Assembly: GCF_004365575.1 (NCBI RefSeq)
Contig: NZ_SOBG01000005.1
Location: 1-64,000 of the forward strand
Reading direction: 5' to 3'
DNA length: 64,000 nt
From: Hypnocyclicus thermotrophus
GTDB taxonomy: Bacteria; Fusobacteriota; Fusobacteriia; Fusobacteriales; Fusobacteriaceae
Below are positions 43,961 to 52,430 of the stretch, piece by piece. The position numbers were made by a program, and so were the translations under genes. The notes under the pieces are model-generated. The model was not told the DNA's origin, did not search any database, and saw nothing but the letters and a program-made list of their open reading frames with translations. Positions within the stretch are counted from its first letter, which is position 1; each line of letters starts with the position of its first letter.

Positions 43961-44908
43961 CTATTCTCCTTTTCCTTTACTTAGTCTTACTCTAGGATCT
44001 ATAAATACATAAAGTATATCCACTATTAGTAGCATCACTACTAATAAAAAAGCATAAAATATAGTAATTCCTAATACTACTGTATAATCTCTATTATATA
44101 TACTTTCTACATAGTATCTTCCTAGACCAGGAATAGAAAATATTTTTTCTATAACAAACGAACCTGTAGTTATTGCTGCAAGTAATGGTCCCATATATAC
44201 TACTACAGGCATAATAGCATTTCTAATACCATGTCTTGTAACAATTTTAAAAGGTTTTTGACCTTTTGATTTTGCAGTTATAATATAATCTTGGCTAAAT
44301 ACATCTATCATTGATGCTCTCATCATTCTAGCTATTACAGCTACAGGAAAAAGTCCAAGTGCAATAGTAGGTAATACTTTATGTTGCCAAGTATCATATC
44401 CTGCTACAGGAAGTAATGATATTCCAAATTTTCCATTTATAGCAACTATTATCCATTGTAATGTCCCTGCTAATACAAAACTAGGTACCGATACTCCGAT
44501 AACTGCTAGTAGCATTGCTCCAGAATCAAGTTTTTTCCCTCTATTTAATCCCGCTATTATTCCTAAAAATACTCCTACAAAAAATGCAAAAATTGCAGCT
44601 CTTATTCCTAAATCTAGTGAATATGGGAAATGATTTTTAATCATACTTGATACTTTTCTTCCTCTAACTTTCATTGAAAGACCAAAGTCACCTTTTAATA
44701 AATTCCCAACATATTTCACATACTGTATAGGTAATGGTTTATCTAAATCATATTTTTCCATAAGTTTTGCTTTAATTTTAGGTGGAATAGCCTTTTCGCT
44801 AGCAAAAGGATCTCCAGGTAATTGATGAACTAGAAAAAAAGTAATCGTTGTAATTAGTAATAATGTAATAACACTTGATACAATTCTCTTAAAAATGTAA
44901 TTAAACAT
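43961..44908 (-). CDS. oppB: Oligopeptide ABC transporter permease OppB
   Basis: This 315-residue permease starts MFNYIFKRIVSSVITLLLITTITFFLVHQLPGDPFAS, typical of OppB, and carries the conserved ATPase-contact loop around YIITAKSKGQKPFKIVTRHGIRNAI. GGAGAC precedes the ATG. It is separated from oppA by a hairpin that may partly stop transcription. Confidence 0.95.
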   Translation of the reverse strand: MFNYIFKRIVSSVITLLLITTITFFLVHQLPGDPFASEKAIPPKIKAKLMEKYDLDKPLPIQYVKYVGNLLKGDFGLSMKVRGRKVSSMIKNHFPYSLDLGIRAAIFAFFVGVFLGIIAGLNRGKKLDSGAMLLAVIGVSVPSFVLAGTLQWIIVAINGKFGISLLPVAGYDTWQHKVLPTIALGLFPVAVIARMMRASMIDVFSQDYIITAKSKGQKPFKIVTRHGIRNAIMPVVVYMGPLLAAITTGSFVIEKIFSIPGLGRYYVESIYNRDYTVVLGITIFYAFLLVVMLLIVDILYVFIDPRVRLSKGKGE

Positions 44909-45071
44909 AATGTCTCCTCTCTAAAAATATATAATTAATTTTGTTTTTAATGAGAAAATGAAAAACAATTTTCAGCTTCTCATTATAACAAAAAATAAGG
45001 TAAGTATATTATACTATATATTTTAATATTTTCAAATATATTTCCTAAAAAAATCAATAATAAACATTGGA

Positions 45072-45108
45072 AAATGGTCACTATATAAGCGATATATAGC
45101 GACCATTT
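45072..45108 (-). terminator. oppA-oppB intergenic hairpin, attenuating terminator
   Basis: AAATGGTC-A-CTATATA pairs with TATATAG-C-GACCATTT around the loop AGCGA, one mismatch in 16 pairs. On the minus strand only TTTT follows, so readthrough is likely. This would give more OppA messenger than OppBCDF, as is common for binding proteins, and may stabilise the oppA 3' end. Confidence 0.65.
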
Positions 45109-45130
45109 ATGTTATTTTTTAATTTTTTTA

Positions 45131-46741
45131 TTATTTTTGAATATCAGCATAATATAAATCTGTTTCTTGACCAACTGCTCTAAAGTATACATTTTTTAAA
45201 TAAGGTTTTACTAATCTGTTTCTATTTCTATAGAAAGTAACACCTATAGGAAATTCTTTAGCTAATATTTTTTCTGCAGCAGCCATAGCTTCCATTCTCA
45301 CTTTATTATCTGATGAAGTTTGAGCTTTCTCTATTAAAGCATCGTATTCAGCATTTGACCAACCAGTATGATTATTTCCACCATTTGTTACCCATAAATC
45401 CATATAAGTCATAGGGTCGTTATAATCTGGTCCCCATCCTGCTAATACAATTTCAAAGTCTCTCGAAGACATTCTTTGAAGTCTAATTTGGAAAGTAACT
45501 TGTTCTATTTTAACTTCTATTCCAAGTTTTGTTCTTAATTGCTCTTGATAGAATTGAGCTTCTTTTGTTGCTGTATCACTTGTACCAGTTAATAAGCTAA
45601 TTTCTACTGGACCAGTATGTCCAACTTCTTTTAATCCTTCAGCTAGTAATTGTTTAGCTCTTTCTACATCATTATCTTTATATAATTCGCTTCCAAAATC
45701 TTCTCTAAATCCTTTATCAATTCCAGGGAATCCATAAGGTACCATTCCTTGAGCAGCTTTAGATCCATCTTTTTTGATTTTTTCAACTAATTCTTTTCTA
45801 TCAATTGCTATAGTTATAGCTTCTCTTATTTTTCTATTTTTTAATAATTTATGTTTTGTATTAAATTCAAAATACCATACAGAACCATCACTATAACTTA
45901 CTAATTCTGGACTATCTTTAAATTCTGGTAATTGATCTCCGCCTAGTCCAACTATATCTAACTCACCATTTTTATACATATTTAAAGCTGTATTACTATC
46001 ATTTACCATAAGTGCAGTAATTCCATCTAATTTAATTTTTGACGAATTCCAATAATCTGCTCTTTTTTCTAATACTATTTTACTATCATGTTCCCATTTA
46101 ACCATTTTAAATGGCCCATTAAATAAGAAGTTATCTTTTTCTAATGCATAGTCTTCTCCTTTTTCTTTGAAAAATTCTTCATTTAAAGGATAATATGTTG
46201 GGAATGCAGTTACTGATGCAAAGTAAGCAGCTGGTTTTTCTAATTCAAACACAACTGTTTTATCATCTAATGCTTTTACTCCAACTTTAGAAAAATCTTT
46301 AATTTTCCCTTCATTATAAGCTTGAGCATTTTTTATATAATAAGTCATATATGCATACTCTGAAGCTGTTTCAGGCTCTATTGCTCTTCTTATTCCAAAT
46401 ACAAAATCATGAGCTGTCACTGGTTTACCATTTGACCATTTTGTATCTCTTAATTTAAATGTCCATTTATTACCTTCTACCGTCCATGATTCTGCTACAC
46501 CAGGTACTACATCTCCAGTAGCTCCTAATCTAGTTAACCCTTCCATAATAAATGGTAATATTTGCATAGCACTTTGATCTGTTGTTAATTGCGGATCCAT
46601 TGTTCCAGGTTCTTGTCCTAAATTAATTTTCACAACTTTTTTTTCAGCTTTAGTTTTCGCACTTTCTTTTGCGCCACCTCCACCACAAGCTACAAATAAT
46701 ACTAATGTTAATAATGTCAATAGCCACTTTAATCTTTTCAC
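45131..46741 (-). CDS. oppA: Oligopeptide-binding lipoprotein OppA
   Basis: This 536-residue solute-binding protein (SBP_bac_5 family) has a lipoprotein signal ending in LFVAC, so it is lipid-anchored. Recognisable segments are NLGQEPGTMDPQLTTDQSAMQILPFIMEGL, WSNGKPVTAHDFVFGIRRAIEP and the C-terminal WGPDYNDPMTYMDLW. It captures peptides for OppBCDF. The start is a GTG, supported by AGGAGGG. The leader holds an 11-bp inverted repeat. Confidence 0.95.
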   Translation of the reverse strand: MKRLKWLLTLLTLVLFVACGGGGAKESAKTKAEKKVVKINLGQEPGTMDPQLTTDQSAMQILPFIMEGLTRLGATGDVVPGVAESWTVEGNKWTFKLRDTKWSNGKPVTAHDFVFGIRRAIEPETASEYAYMTYYIKNAQAYNEGKIKDFSKVGVKALDDKTVVFELEKPAAYFASVTAFPTYYPLNEEFFKEKGEDYALEKDNFLFNGPFKMVKWEHDSKIVLEKRADYWNSSKIKLDGITALMVNDSNTALNMYKNGELDIVGLGGDQLPEFKDSPELVSYSDGSVWYFEFNTKHKLLKNRKIREAITIAIDRKELVEKIKKDGSKAAQGMVPYGFPGIDKGFREDFGSELYKDNDVERAKQLLAEGLKEVGHTGPVEISLLTGTSDTATKEAQFYQEQLRTKLGIEVKIEQVTFQIRLQRMSSRDFEIVLAGWGPDYNDPMTYMDLWVTNGGNNHTGWSNAEYDALIEKAQTSSDNKVRMEAMAAAEKILAKEFPIGVTFYRNRNRLVKPYLKNVYFRAVGQETDLYYADIQK

Positions 46742-46766
46742 TATTATCTCCCTCCTACATCTTTAT

Positions 46767-46797
46767 TTAGTTTAATATTATAATAGTATTAAACTAA
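46767..46797. repeat. 11-bp inverted repeat in oppA leader
   Basis: TTAGTTTAATA (46767-46777) and TATTAAACTAA (46787-46797) form a perfect stem with a 9-base loop, just before the ribosome site. The outer half TTAGTTTA...TAAACTAA also occurs in the palindrome at 253-290. Confidence 0.6.
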
Positions 46798-46829
46798 TTA
46801 ATAAAAATTTATTATTATAATACTACTCT

Positions 46830-46857
46830 ATTATACACGATTTTTATATTTCTTCAA
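46830..46857 (-). promoter_or_regulatory. Promoter of opp operon
   Basis: On the minus strand TTGAAG at 46852-46857, a 16-base spacer and TATAAT at 46830-46835 fit a promoter, giving a leader of about 80 bases. The rest of 46858-47141 is A/T-rich with several T-runs (46936-46962, 46977-46983) and no gene that I can see. Confidence 0.7.
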
Positions 46858-47141
46858 ATATATGATTTAAATATATCTAATATATTCCATATATATAGTC
46901 TTTGATTTTTAAGGACTTTTAAACTTTAAAAGAACTTTTTTTTATTTTTTTTGAATTTTTTTATGATAATCATCTATTTTTTTAATTTATATCTTTTTAT
47001 GTCAAATATATCACAATTTATATATATGCATTTTTTGTCTTTTTCCTTTTTTATAAATTAAATTTTTTATAAATTAAATTTATAATTTTATTAAATCGTA
47101 TGTAATACATAAAAAACTTAAAATATATTCTCTATAAAAAT

Positions 47142-47170
47142 AAAAAAATAGAGTATCAACTCTATTTTTT
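47142..47170. terminator. Terminator of the tRNA cluster
   Basis: AAAAAATAGAGT (47143-47154) and ACTCTATTTTTT (47159-47170) form a perfect stem with an ATCA loop, four bases after tRNA-Arg on the minus strand. Confidence 0.85.
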
Positions 47171-47173
47171 AAA

Positions 47174-47250
47174 TGGCGCGCCTAGTAGGAGTCGAACCCA
47201 CAACCTACGGATCCGAAGTCCGCCGCTCTATCCAATTGAGCTATAGACGC
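47174..47250 (-). tRNA. tRNA-Arg (anticodon TCG)
   Basis: Cloverleaf reads on the minus strand with acceptor GCGTCTA/TAGGCGC, the loop CTTCGGA in a 5-bp stem (GCGGA/TCCGT), T-arm GGTTCGA region and an encoded CCA end. The anticodon is TCG. It is the last tRNA of the cluster. Confidence 0.93.
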
Positions 47251-47291
47251 ATATTTTTTTATAAAAAAAAAGTCCAAGTGGACTACTTAAA

Positions 47292-47375
47292 TGGTGCGAA
47301 GGGAGGGACTTGAACCCTCACGTCATAGACACTAGATCCTAAGTCTAGCGCGTCTGCCAATTCCGCCACCCTCGC
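47292..47375 (-). tRNA. tRNA-Leu (anticodon TAG)
   Basis: This 84-base class II tRNA has a long variable arm. The anticodon stem CTAGA/TCTAG holds the loop CTTAGGA, giving TAG. Acceptor GCGAGGG and encoded CCA are present. Confidence 0.93.
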
Positions 47376-47383
47376 AAAATGAA

Positions 47384-47459
47384 TGGTGCGTCATACAGGA
47401 ATCGAACCTGTGACAACACGATTAAAAGTCGTGTGCTCTACCAACTGAGCTAATGACGC
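47384..47459 (-). tRNA. tRNA-Lys (anticodon TTT)
   Basis: Acceptor GCGTCAT/ATGACGC, anticodon stem CACGA/TCGTG with loop CTTTTAA and encoded CCA are all visible on the minus strand. Confidence 0.95.
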
Positions 47460-47470
47460 AAATATTTAAT

Positions 47471-47547
47471 TGGGGTGAACGACGGGATTTGAACCCGCGA
47501 CAACCAGTGCCACAAACTGGCGCTCTACCAACTGAACTACGCTCACC
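47471..47547 (-). tRNA. tRNA-His (anticodon GTG)
   Basis: The anticodon stem CCAGT/ACTGG holds TTGTGGC, giving GTG. The extra 5' G (-1) opposite C73, the identity mark of tRNA-His, is encoded. CCA is encoded. Confidence 0.95.
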
Positions 47548-47552
47548 ATATA

Positions 47553-47628
<76 letters not shown>

Positions 47629-47630
47629 AA

Positions 47631-47707
47631 TGGTCGGAATAGCAGGATTCGAACCTGCGGCCCCCTGCTCCCAAGGCAGGTGCGCTACCGGACTGCGCTA
47701 TATTCCG
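47631..47707 (-). tRNA. tRNA-Pro (anticodon TGG)
   Basis: Acceptor CGGAATA, anticodon stem CCTGC/GCAGG with loop CTTGGGA (anticodon TGG) and an encoded CCA. It is the first gene of the cluster, 13 bases from the predicted transcript start. Confidence 0.95.
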
Positions 47708-47727
47708 AACTTTCCAAGGCGAGTATA

Positions 47728-47756
47728 ATAATATCACAACCTTTAAGTTTTGTCAA
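47728..47756 (-). promoter_or_regulatory. Promoter of the tRNA cluster
   Basis: On the minus strand TTGACA at 47751-47756, a 17-base spacer and TATTAT at 47728-47733 fit a strong promoter for all six tRNAs. Confidence 0.85.
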
Positions 47757-47838
47757 ACATTTTTTTTATTTCACTTAATTTTTTGAAAATTTCAAGTTTA
47801 TTTGTACTTATTTTCCCTATGCTAATTTAATAATTTTT

Positions 47839-48402
47839 TTATTTTTCTTTTATTTTTTCTATAAGTTTATTCATTTGATAATGATATGAAGATATATCAT
47901 TAAAAAAACTCAGCCTTTCTTTAAGATTTTCTGATATATTACTTATATGCTTTTCAAGAATATCTATCTCTAATGCTCTTTTACTACAGATATTTTCTGT
48001 ATTTTTTATTATTTTTTTCATTTTATTTATTCTTTTTTCTTCTTTTTTAATAAACTCTAATTCTTCTTTTTTTAATTCATTACAATTGTTATTTCCAAAA
48101 AAAATATCTTTTCTATAATCTATTATAGTTTTTTCTATTTTACTTATTTCTTCTTTTAAAATTTTCATATTTTCTTTAATATATTTTAATTCAATACAAC
48201 AATTTTTTATTATTTCAATATTTTCTTTTAAATCTTCTTCAAGTTCTAATCCATTTTTTGTGTTAACTTTAAGTGTTTCATTAATTATATCCATTAATTC
48301 AAGTTGAGCATTTAAATATATATTGTTCTCTTTTTCTTCTTTTAATTCTTTTGTTTCTTTTATTTCTTTTTTTATAAAAAGTTTTTTTAATATTCCCGTC
48401 AT
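47839..48402 (-). CDS. Coiled-coil protein of unknown function downstream of FIST
   Basis: I do not recognise a family. The protein of about 188 residues is almost wholly charged heptad-like helix (LELEEDLKENIEIIKNCCIELKYIKENMKILKEEISKIEKTI, then KERINKMKKIIKNTENICSKRALEIDILEKHISNISENLKERL), so it is a long coiled coil with no membrane segment. Four cysteines are scattered along it. The start is uncertain: ATG 48402 (GGGGA nine bases upstream) is chosen, but ATG 48411, which overlaps the FIST stop as ATGA, is also possible. Tight coupling suggests it works with the FIST protein, perhaps as output stalk or partner. Confidence 0.7.
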   Translation of the reverse strand: MTGILKKLFIKKEIKETKELKEEKENNIYLNAQLELMDIINETLKVNTKNGLELEEDLKENIEIIKNCCIELKYIKENMKILKEEISKIEKTIIDYRKDIFFGNNNCNELKKEELEFIKKEEKRINKMKKIIKNTENICSKRALEIDILEKHISNISENLKERLSFFNDISSYHYQMNKLIEKIKEK

Positions 48403-48407
48403 ATGCC

Positions 48408-49529
48408 TCATTCCCCTATGCATAATAATATTATTGATTGATTTAAATGTATTCCTTTGTACTGCTCTCCATAAGATAAAAAACCTGAAAAATCTGATAT
48501 ATTTGCTAAATTATTTATAAAATGTTTTTCTATATTATTTTTTCTATAATTAAGCTCTGTAAGAATACATTGAACAGTAAACATCATATTAACTTTTTTA
48601 AAATCTTTTTTAATATTTTCTAATACAATTTTTTGGCTATCTAAAGGATTCTTTTTTTCCAAAATATTTACAGTAATATTTTCTGGAATTTTAGTATACA
48701 TTTTTATACTTTTATCTGCATTTATTGAAAACACTGTTGATATATAAATATCATCTAAAACAGTTCTACCTAATGGGTGTTTTTGCAAATATTTATTTAA
48801 TCTATTTTCATTTATTCCTAAAAGTTCTGCGTATCTTTCACTAGCCTTTTTATTATCTAACTCATATATTATTCTATTATTAAAGTCTGCTTTTGTTATT
48901 CTAGTTTTTATATCTGTTTTTTTATACATTACGTCTTTGTATGTTTTTATTTTAAAATTTGTTTTTTCAAAATTAAGATATAAAAACAATGATGTATTAT
49001 TTAATAATTCACCATTTAAAGATAAAAATGTTTTTTCAAATCTACAATTATCTCCTCCACTTCCTCCTATTATTTCTAATTTATTTTTAAAAATAGAGTT
49101 TATAATTGATAATACATTTTCTTCTGCTCCAGATAATCCTTCATTAAAGAGTATCCCTACTTCTTTATTAGTATATTTTGATTTTAAATAATTTTTTTTA
49201 TTAAATTCATTTATTATTTGTTGTCTAGATAATATTGGTAAATTTTTTACATCTTCTATACGAGAAATTATATACTCTATACTTTCATAAAATGCTATTC
49301 CTGTAACAGATTTTTTTACAATTCCTGCTTTATTATGGACTTCTCCTGCTGTTGTTATACCTATGATTTCACATTCAATATATTTCTTAGATAGCTTTTC
49401 TGAAATTTCTTTAAAATTTTCAATCTTACTTGTAAAAAATAAAATAAGTCTTAATTTTTTTTTTTCTAATTCTATCCCTTCTATAATTTTCTCTATACTA
49501 TTTTCATTAGAAAAAAAGTTTTTTATCAT
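48408..49529 (-). CDS. FIST domain sensor protein
   Basis: This 373-residue cytoplasmic protein has a FIST N domain (from about residue 20, LRLILFFTSKIENFKEISEKL, with IIGITTAGEVHN and GIVKKSVTGIAFY) and a FIST C domain ending GFLSYGEQYKGIHLNQSIILLCIGE, the family's typical tail. FIST domains are thought to bind small ligands, possibly amino acids, and usually accompany chemotaxis or cyclic-nucleotide output domains. Here the protein ends right after FIST, and the coiled-coil gene overlaps its stop. AGGGGGAG precedes the ATG. The antiporter gene ends 13 bases upstream. Confidence 0.87.
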   Translation of the reverse strand: MIKNFFSNENSIEKIIEGIELEKKKLRLILFFTSKIENFKEISEKLSKKYIECEIIGITTAGEVHNKAGIVKKSVTGIAFYESIEYIISRIEDVKNLPILSRQQIINEFNKKNYLKSKYTNKEVGILFNEGLSGAEENVLSIINSIFKNKLEIIGGSGGDNCRFEKTFLSLNGELLNNTSLFLYLNFEKTNFKIKTYKDVMYKKTDIKTRITKADFNNRIIYELDNKKASERYAELLGINENRLNKYLQKHPLGRTVLDDIYISTVFSINADKSIKMYTKIPENITVNILEKKNPLDSQKIVLENIKKDFKKVNMMFTVQCILTELNYRKNNIEKHFINNLANISDFSGFLSYGEQYKGIHLNQSIILLCIGE

Positions 49530-49542
49530 CTCTCCCCCTTAT

Positions 49543-50757
49543 TTAGTTTATTTCTAATAAACTATCTTTTGATAGTCTAATCCCTATTGCGCCTAACGGT
49601 GCTGTAACTACTATTGATAATACTGCTATTGCTAACATAATATCACCATTTGGTACTCCCATAGCATATGGTATACCTCCTATTGCTGCTTGTACTGTTG
49701 CTTTTGGTAAATACGCTATTGCACAAAATAATTTTTCTTTATTGTTTAATTTTGAACCCGCTAATGATATATACACTGCTATTGTTCTACCTATTAACCC
49801 TATTGCTATTACTATTAATCCTAAAAATCCTGATTTAAATATAAGATTTATATTTACTGCTGCTCCTATAAGTACGAATAACAATATTTCCGCTAATACC
49901 CATACTTTATTAAATTTTAAAGCCATTCTTTTAGCTAAATCATCATTTTTTTCTAAAATTATAAACCCTATTGCCATTATTCCCAATAAACTAGCAAGTG
50001 GTATAATTTTTAATTCTTCTATATGATGAAACATAATTGCTACCATCATAAATACTAATACTTTTTTAGTATCTCTCATATGAAATTTTTTAAATAATTT
50101 TAATAATAAATATCCTAGAATAATTCCTATAATAATCCCTAAAATTATACTAATTGGAATATTAAAAATAGATTTTATTACATTTACATTTTTTCCAAGT
50201 GCCATTCCTAAAAAAGAACTAAATAACGTAATTGCAAATACATCATCTATCGATGCTCCAGCTAATATTAATGTAGGTATCTCTTTTTTCTTTCCATATC
50301 CTCCTTCTTTTAAATTAAGCATTTCTGGTACAATAACTGCTGGTGATACTGCTGCTATTATAAATGCTAATACACCTGATAGTATAAAAGAAAATCCCAA
50401 AATATAATGCGCTGCAAATATAATAAATGTTCCTTCTAATATACATGGAATAAATGACATTTTAAGTGCAGGAACACCAATTTTATTGAGTACCTCTCTA
50501 TTTATTCCAAGCCCTGCTCTAATAAGTATAACTATAAGTGCTGCTGTTCGAAGTTCTGATGATATATCCAAAATTTTATCTGATATAAATAAAAATTTTA
50601 AACTTTCAAATCCATTATTCATAAAAAAATCTCTTGAAAAAGGTCCCAATAAAACTCCGGTTAATATCATTCCAAGTAATGGTGGTAATTTAATCTTTTG
50701 AAATAATGATGAAAATAACATAGCTACCAATATTATTACTGATAAATTGAATAACAT
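49543..50757 (-). CDS. Cation:proton antiporter (CPA family)
   Basis: This 404-residue membrane protein has about twelve helices and opens MLFNLSVIILVAMLFSSLFQKIKLPPLLGMILTGVLLGP, the start pattern of Na+/H+ exchanger-family (CPA1/CPA2) proteins. The LILAGASIDDVFAITLF segment has the acidic pair near helix 5 that binds cation and proton, and a conserved basic residue follows (AKATVQAAIGGIPYA region). It lacks a C-terminal RCK/TrkA domain. It probably exchanges Na+ or K+ for H+. AAGGAGG precedes the ATG. It leads the operon with FIST and the coiled-coil protein. Confidence 0.88.
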   Translation of the reverse strand: MLFNLSVIILVAMLFSSLFQKIKLPPLLGMILTGVLLGPFSRDFFMNNGFESLKFLFISDKILDISSELRTAALIVILIRAGLGINREVLNKIGVPALKMSFIPCILEGTFIIFAAHYILGFSFILSGVLAFIIAAVSPAVIVPEMLNLKEGGYGKKKEIPTLILAGASIDDVFAITLFSSFLGMALGKNVNVIKSIFNIPISIILGIIIGIILGYLLLKLFKKFHMRDTKKVLVFMMVAIMFHHIEELKIIPLASLLGIMAIGFIILEKNDDLAKRMALKFNKVWVLAEILLFVLIGAAVNINLIFKSGFLGLIVIAIGLIGRTIAVYISLAGSKLNNKEKLFCAIAYLPKATVQAAIGGIPYAMGVPNGDIMLAIAVLSIVVTAPLGAIGIRLSKDSLLEIN

Positions 50758-50927
50758 ATTTCCTCCTTATATTATAAAAAATTTATGAACTATTATGTCT
50801 AATAAAAAATGTTACGTATATTCTATAATTATTACAATTTTAAATCTATTTTAATATTTTTTTTCACAATAACAATTTTATTTTTAAATCAAATTTTATA
50901 ATTATTATACTACATTTTAAGTATAAT

Positions 50928-50955
50928 TTGAAATATTTTTATTTTATGATATACT
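50928..50955 (+). promoter_or_regulatory. Promoter of LytM-like lipoprotein gene
   Basis: TTGAAA at 50928-50933 and an extended -10 TGATATACT (TATACT at 50950-50955) with a 16-base spacer lie about 40 bases before the ATG. A minus-strand TATAAT at 50904-50909 may serve the divergent antiporter gene. Confidence 0.65.
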
Positions 50956-50992
50956 TAATATAGATTAATTCTACAATAAAAGGGGTTTTAGC

Positions 50993-51625
50993 ATGAAAAA
51001 AGTTTATTTTGTTCTATTTTCATTAATATTTATATCTTGTAGCTCTGTAAATCAATACAATAAAACTTTTGATTTTGGTACTGATAAAGGATATAAAGAT
51101 TTAACTATTCTTTTTGATGATGGAACAGATTATTATATTTTAGATAAAAAAATTAAAAATTCAAATACAAAAATTATAACTTCTAAAAATATAAAAAAAG
51201 AAAAAGAAAATATAAAAAAAGATAATATAAATACTACTTTATCAAAAGATTACACAATAAATAATTCTACTAATTTATTTTATCCGTTATCTAATTTTAA
51301 AATAACTAGAAATTTTGATAAAAACGGTAAAAAATCTATTGAAATTGCTAGTTCAGAAAATAAAATAAGTGCTTCAGCGCCTGGAATGGTTATATATTCT
51401 GGAGAAAATTCTAATCTTGGAAAAGCTATTTTTATTTATCACAACAATGGATATATTTCTATTTATTCTCATCTAACAGAATTAAAATATAAAAAAGGTG
51501 ATTATATTAGAGATGTGAATACTACTATTGCTATATTTAATGATACATTTGAATACGAATTAAGAAAAAGAACTGACAAAGGAGTTATTGCTATAAATCC
51601 TATTGAAATACTTAAAAAGAAATAA
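50993..51625 (+). CDS. Degenerate LytM (M23)-like lipoprotein
   Basis: This 210-residue protein has a lipoprotein signal (MKKVYFVLFSLIFISC, lipobox cysteine C16), a linker of about 80 residues and a C-terminal M23-type fold: FYPLSNFKITRNF, SASAPGMVIYSGENSNLGKAIFIYHNNGYISIYSHL, and KKGDYIRDVNTTIAIF. The zinc ligands of active enzymes are missing: the HxGxD place reads KSIEIAS and the final HxH place reads TFEYELRK. It is thus unlikely to cut peptidoglycan. NlpD and EnvC in E. coli are comparable inactive LytM proteins that switch on amidases during division. AAAAGGGG precedes the ATG. Confidence 0.8.
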   Translation: MKKVYFVLFSLIFISCSSVNQYNKTFDFGTDKGYKDLTILFDDGTDYYILDKKIKNSNTKIITSKNIKKEKENIKKDNINTTLSKDYTINNSTNLFYPLSNFKITRNFDKNGKKSIEIASSENKISASAPGMVIYSGENSNLGKAIFIYHNNGYISIYSHLTELKYKKGDYIRDVNTTIAIFNDTFEYELRKRTDKGVIAINPIEILKKK

Positions 51626-51657
51626 AAAAAGAGGCATTTTAAAATGCCTCTTTTTTT
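51624..51657. terminator. Bidirectional terminator
   Basis: AAAAAAAGAGGCATTTT runs directly into its perfect inverse (51624-51640 and 51641-51657). It lies between the converging LytM-like and flagellin-like genes and has T-runs in both directions. Confidence 0.88.
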
Positions 51658-51663
51658 ATAAAA

Positions 51664-52359
51664 TTAATCTTCTAATACATTCATTACTCTAGCTTGAGAT
51701 ACATTTGCTTGAGCTGAAATTGCTTTTTCATCATTAATTTGTTCTTTTAATTCAGATAATTTTTCATTTAATTCATCTGGATTATCAATTCTAGATGAAG
51801 CAGCTATTGTATTTTCTGATGCTATTTGTAGTTTTTTAATTTCTTTATTAAACTTATTAATATTCTCTTTATTTTCAGAACTTCTAGCTAAAATATCATC
51901 TATCGCTTCATCAATAACTTCTAACTTATTGTCGCTTATCCAAAATTCATCAAGACCTAAAGTTTGTAAATTAATTCCGTTTAATGCTTTCTGACTACTT
52001 CCTTGCAAGGACTTGGCTATTTTTTCTACTTCTATAAGCAATGCATCTGCTTTGTCTTTATAATTTACAGATGGTGTTTGTCCTTCTAGCTTACTAGTTA
52101 ATTTTCTTAACTCTTCTAATTTACTTTGGATTTCAGAAAGTTGTCCACTTCCATTTTGTGCAACAGATATTTCAGTTTGATAATACTTTATTTTTCTCAG
52201 TATTTCATTTGTTTTCATTTCGAAGTTTTTCTCCCCAGCTAAAACTTCATCATTCTTAGTTGCACTAGCTTTTTTCAATAAATCAGATCTTTTTTCATAA
52301 TCATTTTTCAGTTTGATATCTTTATATGCAGCTCCTCCATAAGCTCCTGTTAACTTCAT
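51664..52359 (-). CDS. Flagellin-like protein
   Basis: This 231-residue protein resembles flagellin only in its helical parts. The segment YYQTEISVAQNGSGQLSEIQSKLEELRKL matches the N-terminal D1 helices, and KLQIASENTIAASSRIDN...ISAQANVSQARVMNVLED matches the classic C-terminal end (QxxASENTxAAxSRI, LAQANxxxxxVLxLL). The first 55 residues lack the usual INTNxxAL and RLSSGxRI motifs, and there is no variable D2/D3 domain. It may be a filament protein of a minimal flagellum, a capping subunit, or a flagellin relative with another use. The start follows AAGGAGG. Beside it are FliT-like and FliS genes. Confidence 0.75.
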   Translation of the reverse strand: MKLTGAYGGAAYKDIKLKNDYEKRSDLLKKASATKNDEVLAGEKNFEMKTNEILRKIKYYQTEISVAQNGSGQLSEIQSKLEELRKLTSKLEGQTPSVNYKDKADALLIEVEKIAKSLQGSSQKALNGINLQTLGLDEFWISDNKLEVIDEAIDDILARSSENKENINKFNKEIKKLQIASENTIAASSRIDNPDELNEKLSELKEQINDEKAISAQANVSQARVMNVLED

Positions 52360-52430
52360 GTTGACACCTCCTTTTCTCAAAAACCATGTATCATCTACTA
52401 TTATACTATATCTTTATTTACTATTTCAAG

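Noticed and set aside
46936-46983. Phased A-tracts upstream of oppA
   Set aside because: There are several T-runs but the spacing is irregular (about 9, 10 and 21 bases), so curvature is less convincing than before the beta-barrel gene.
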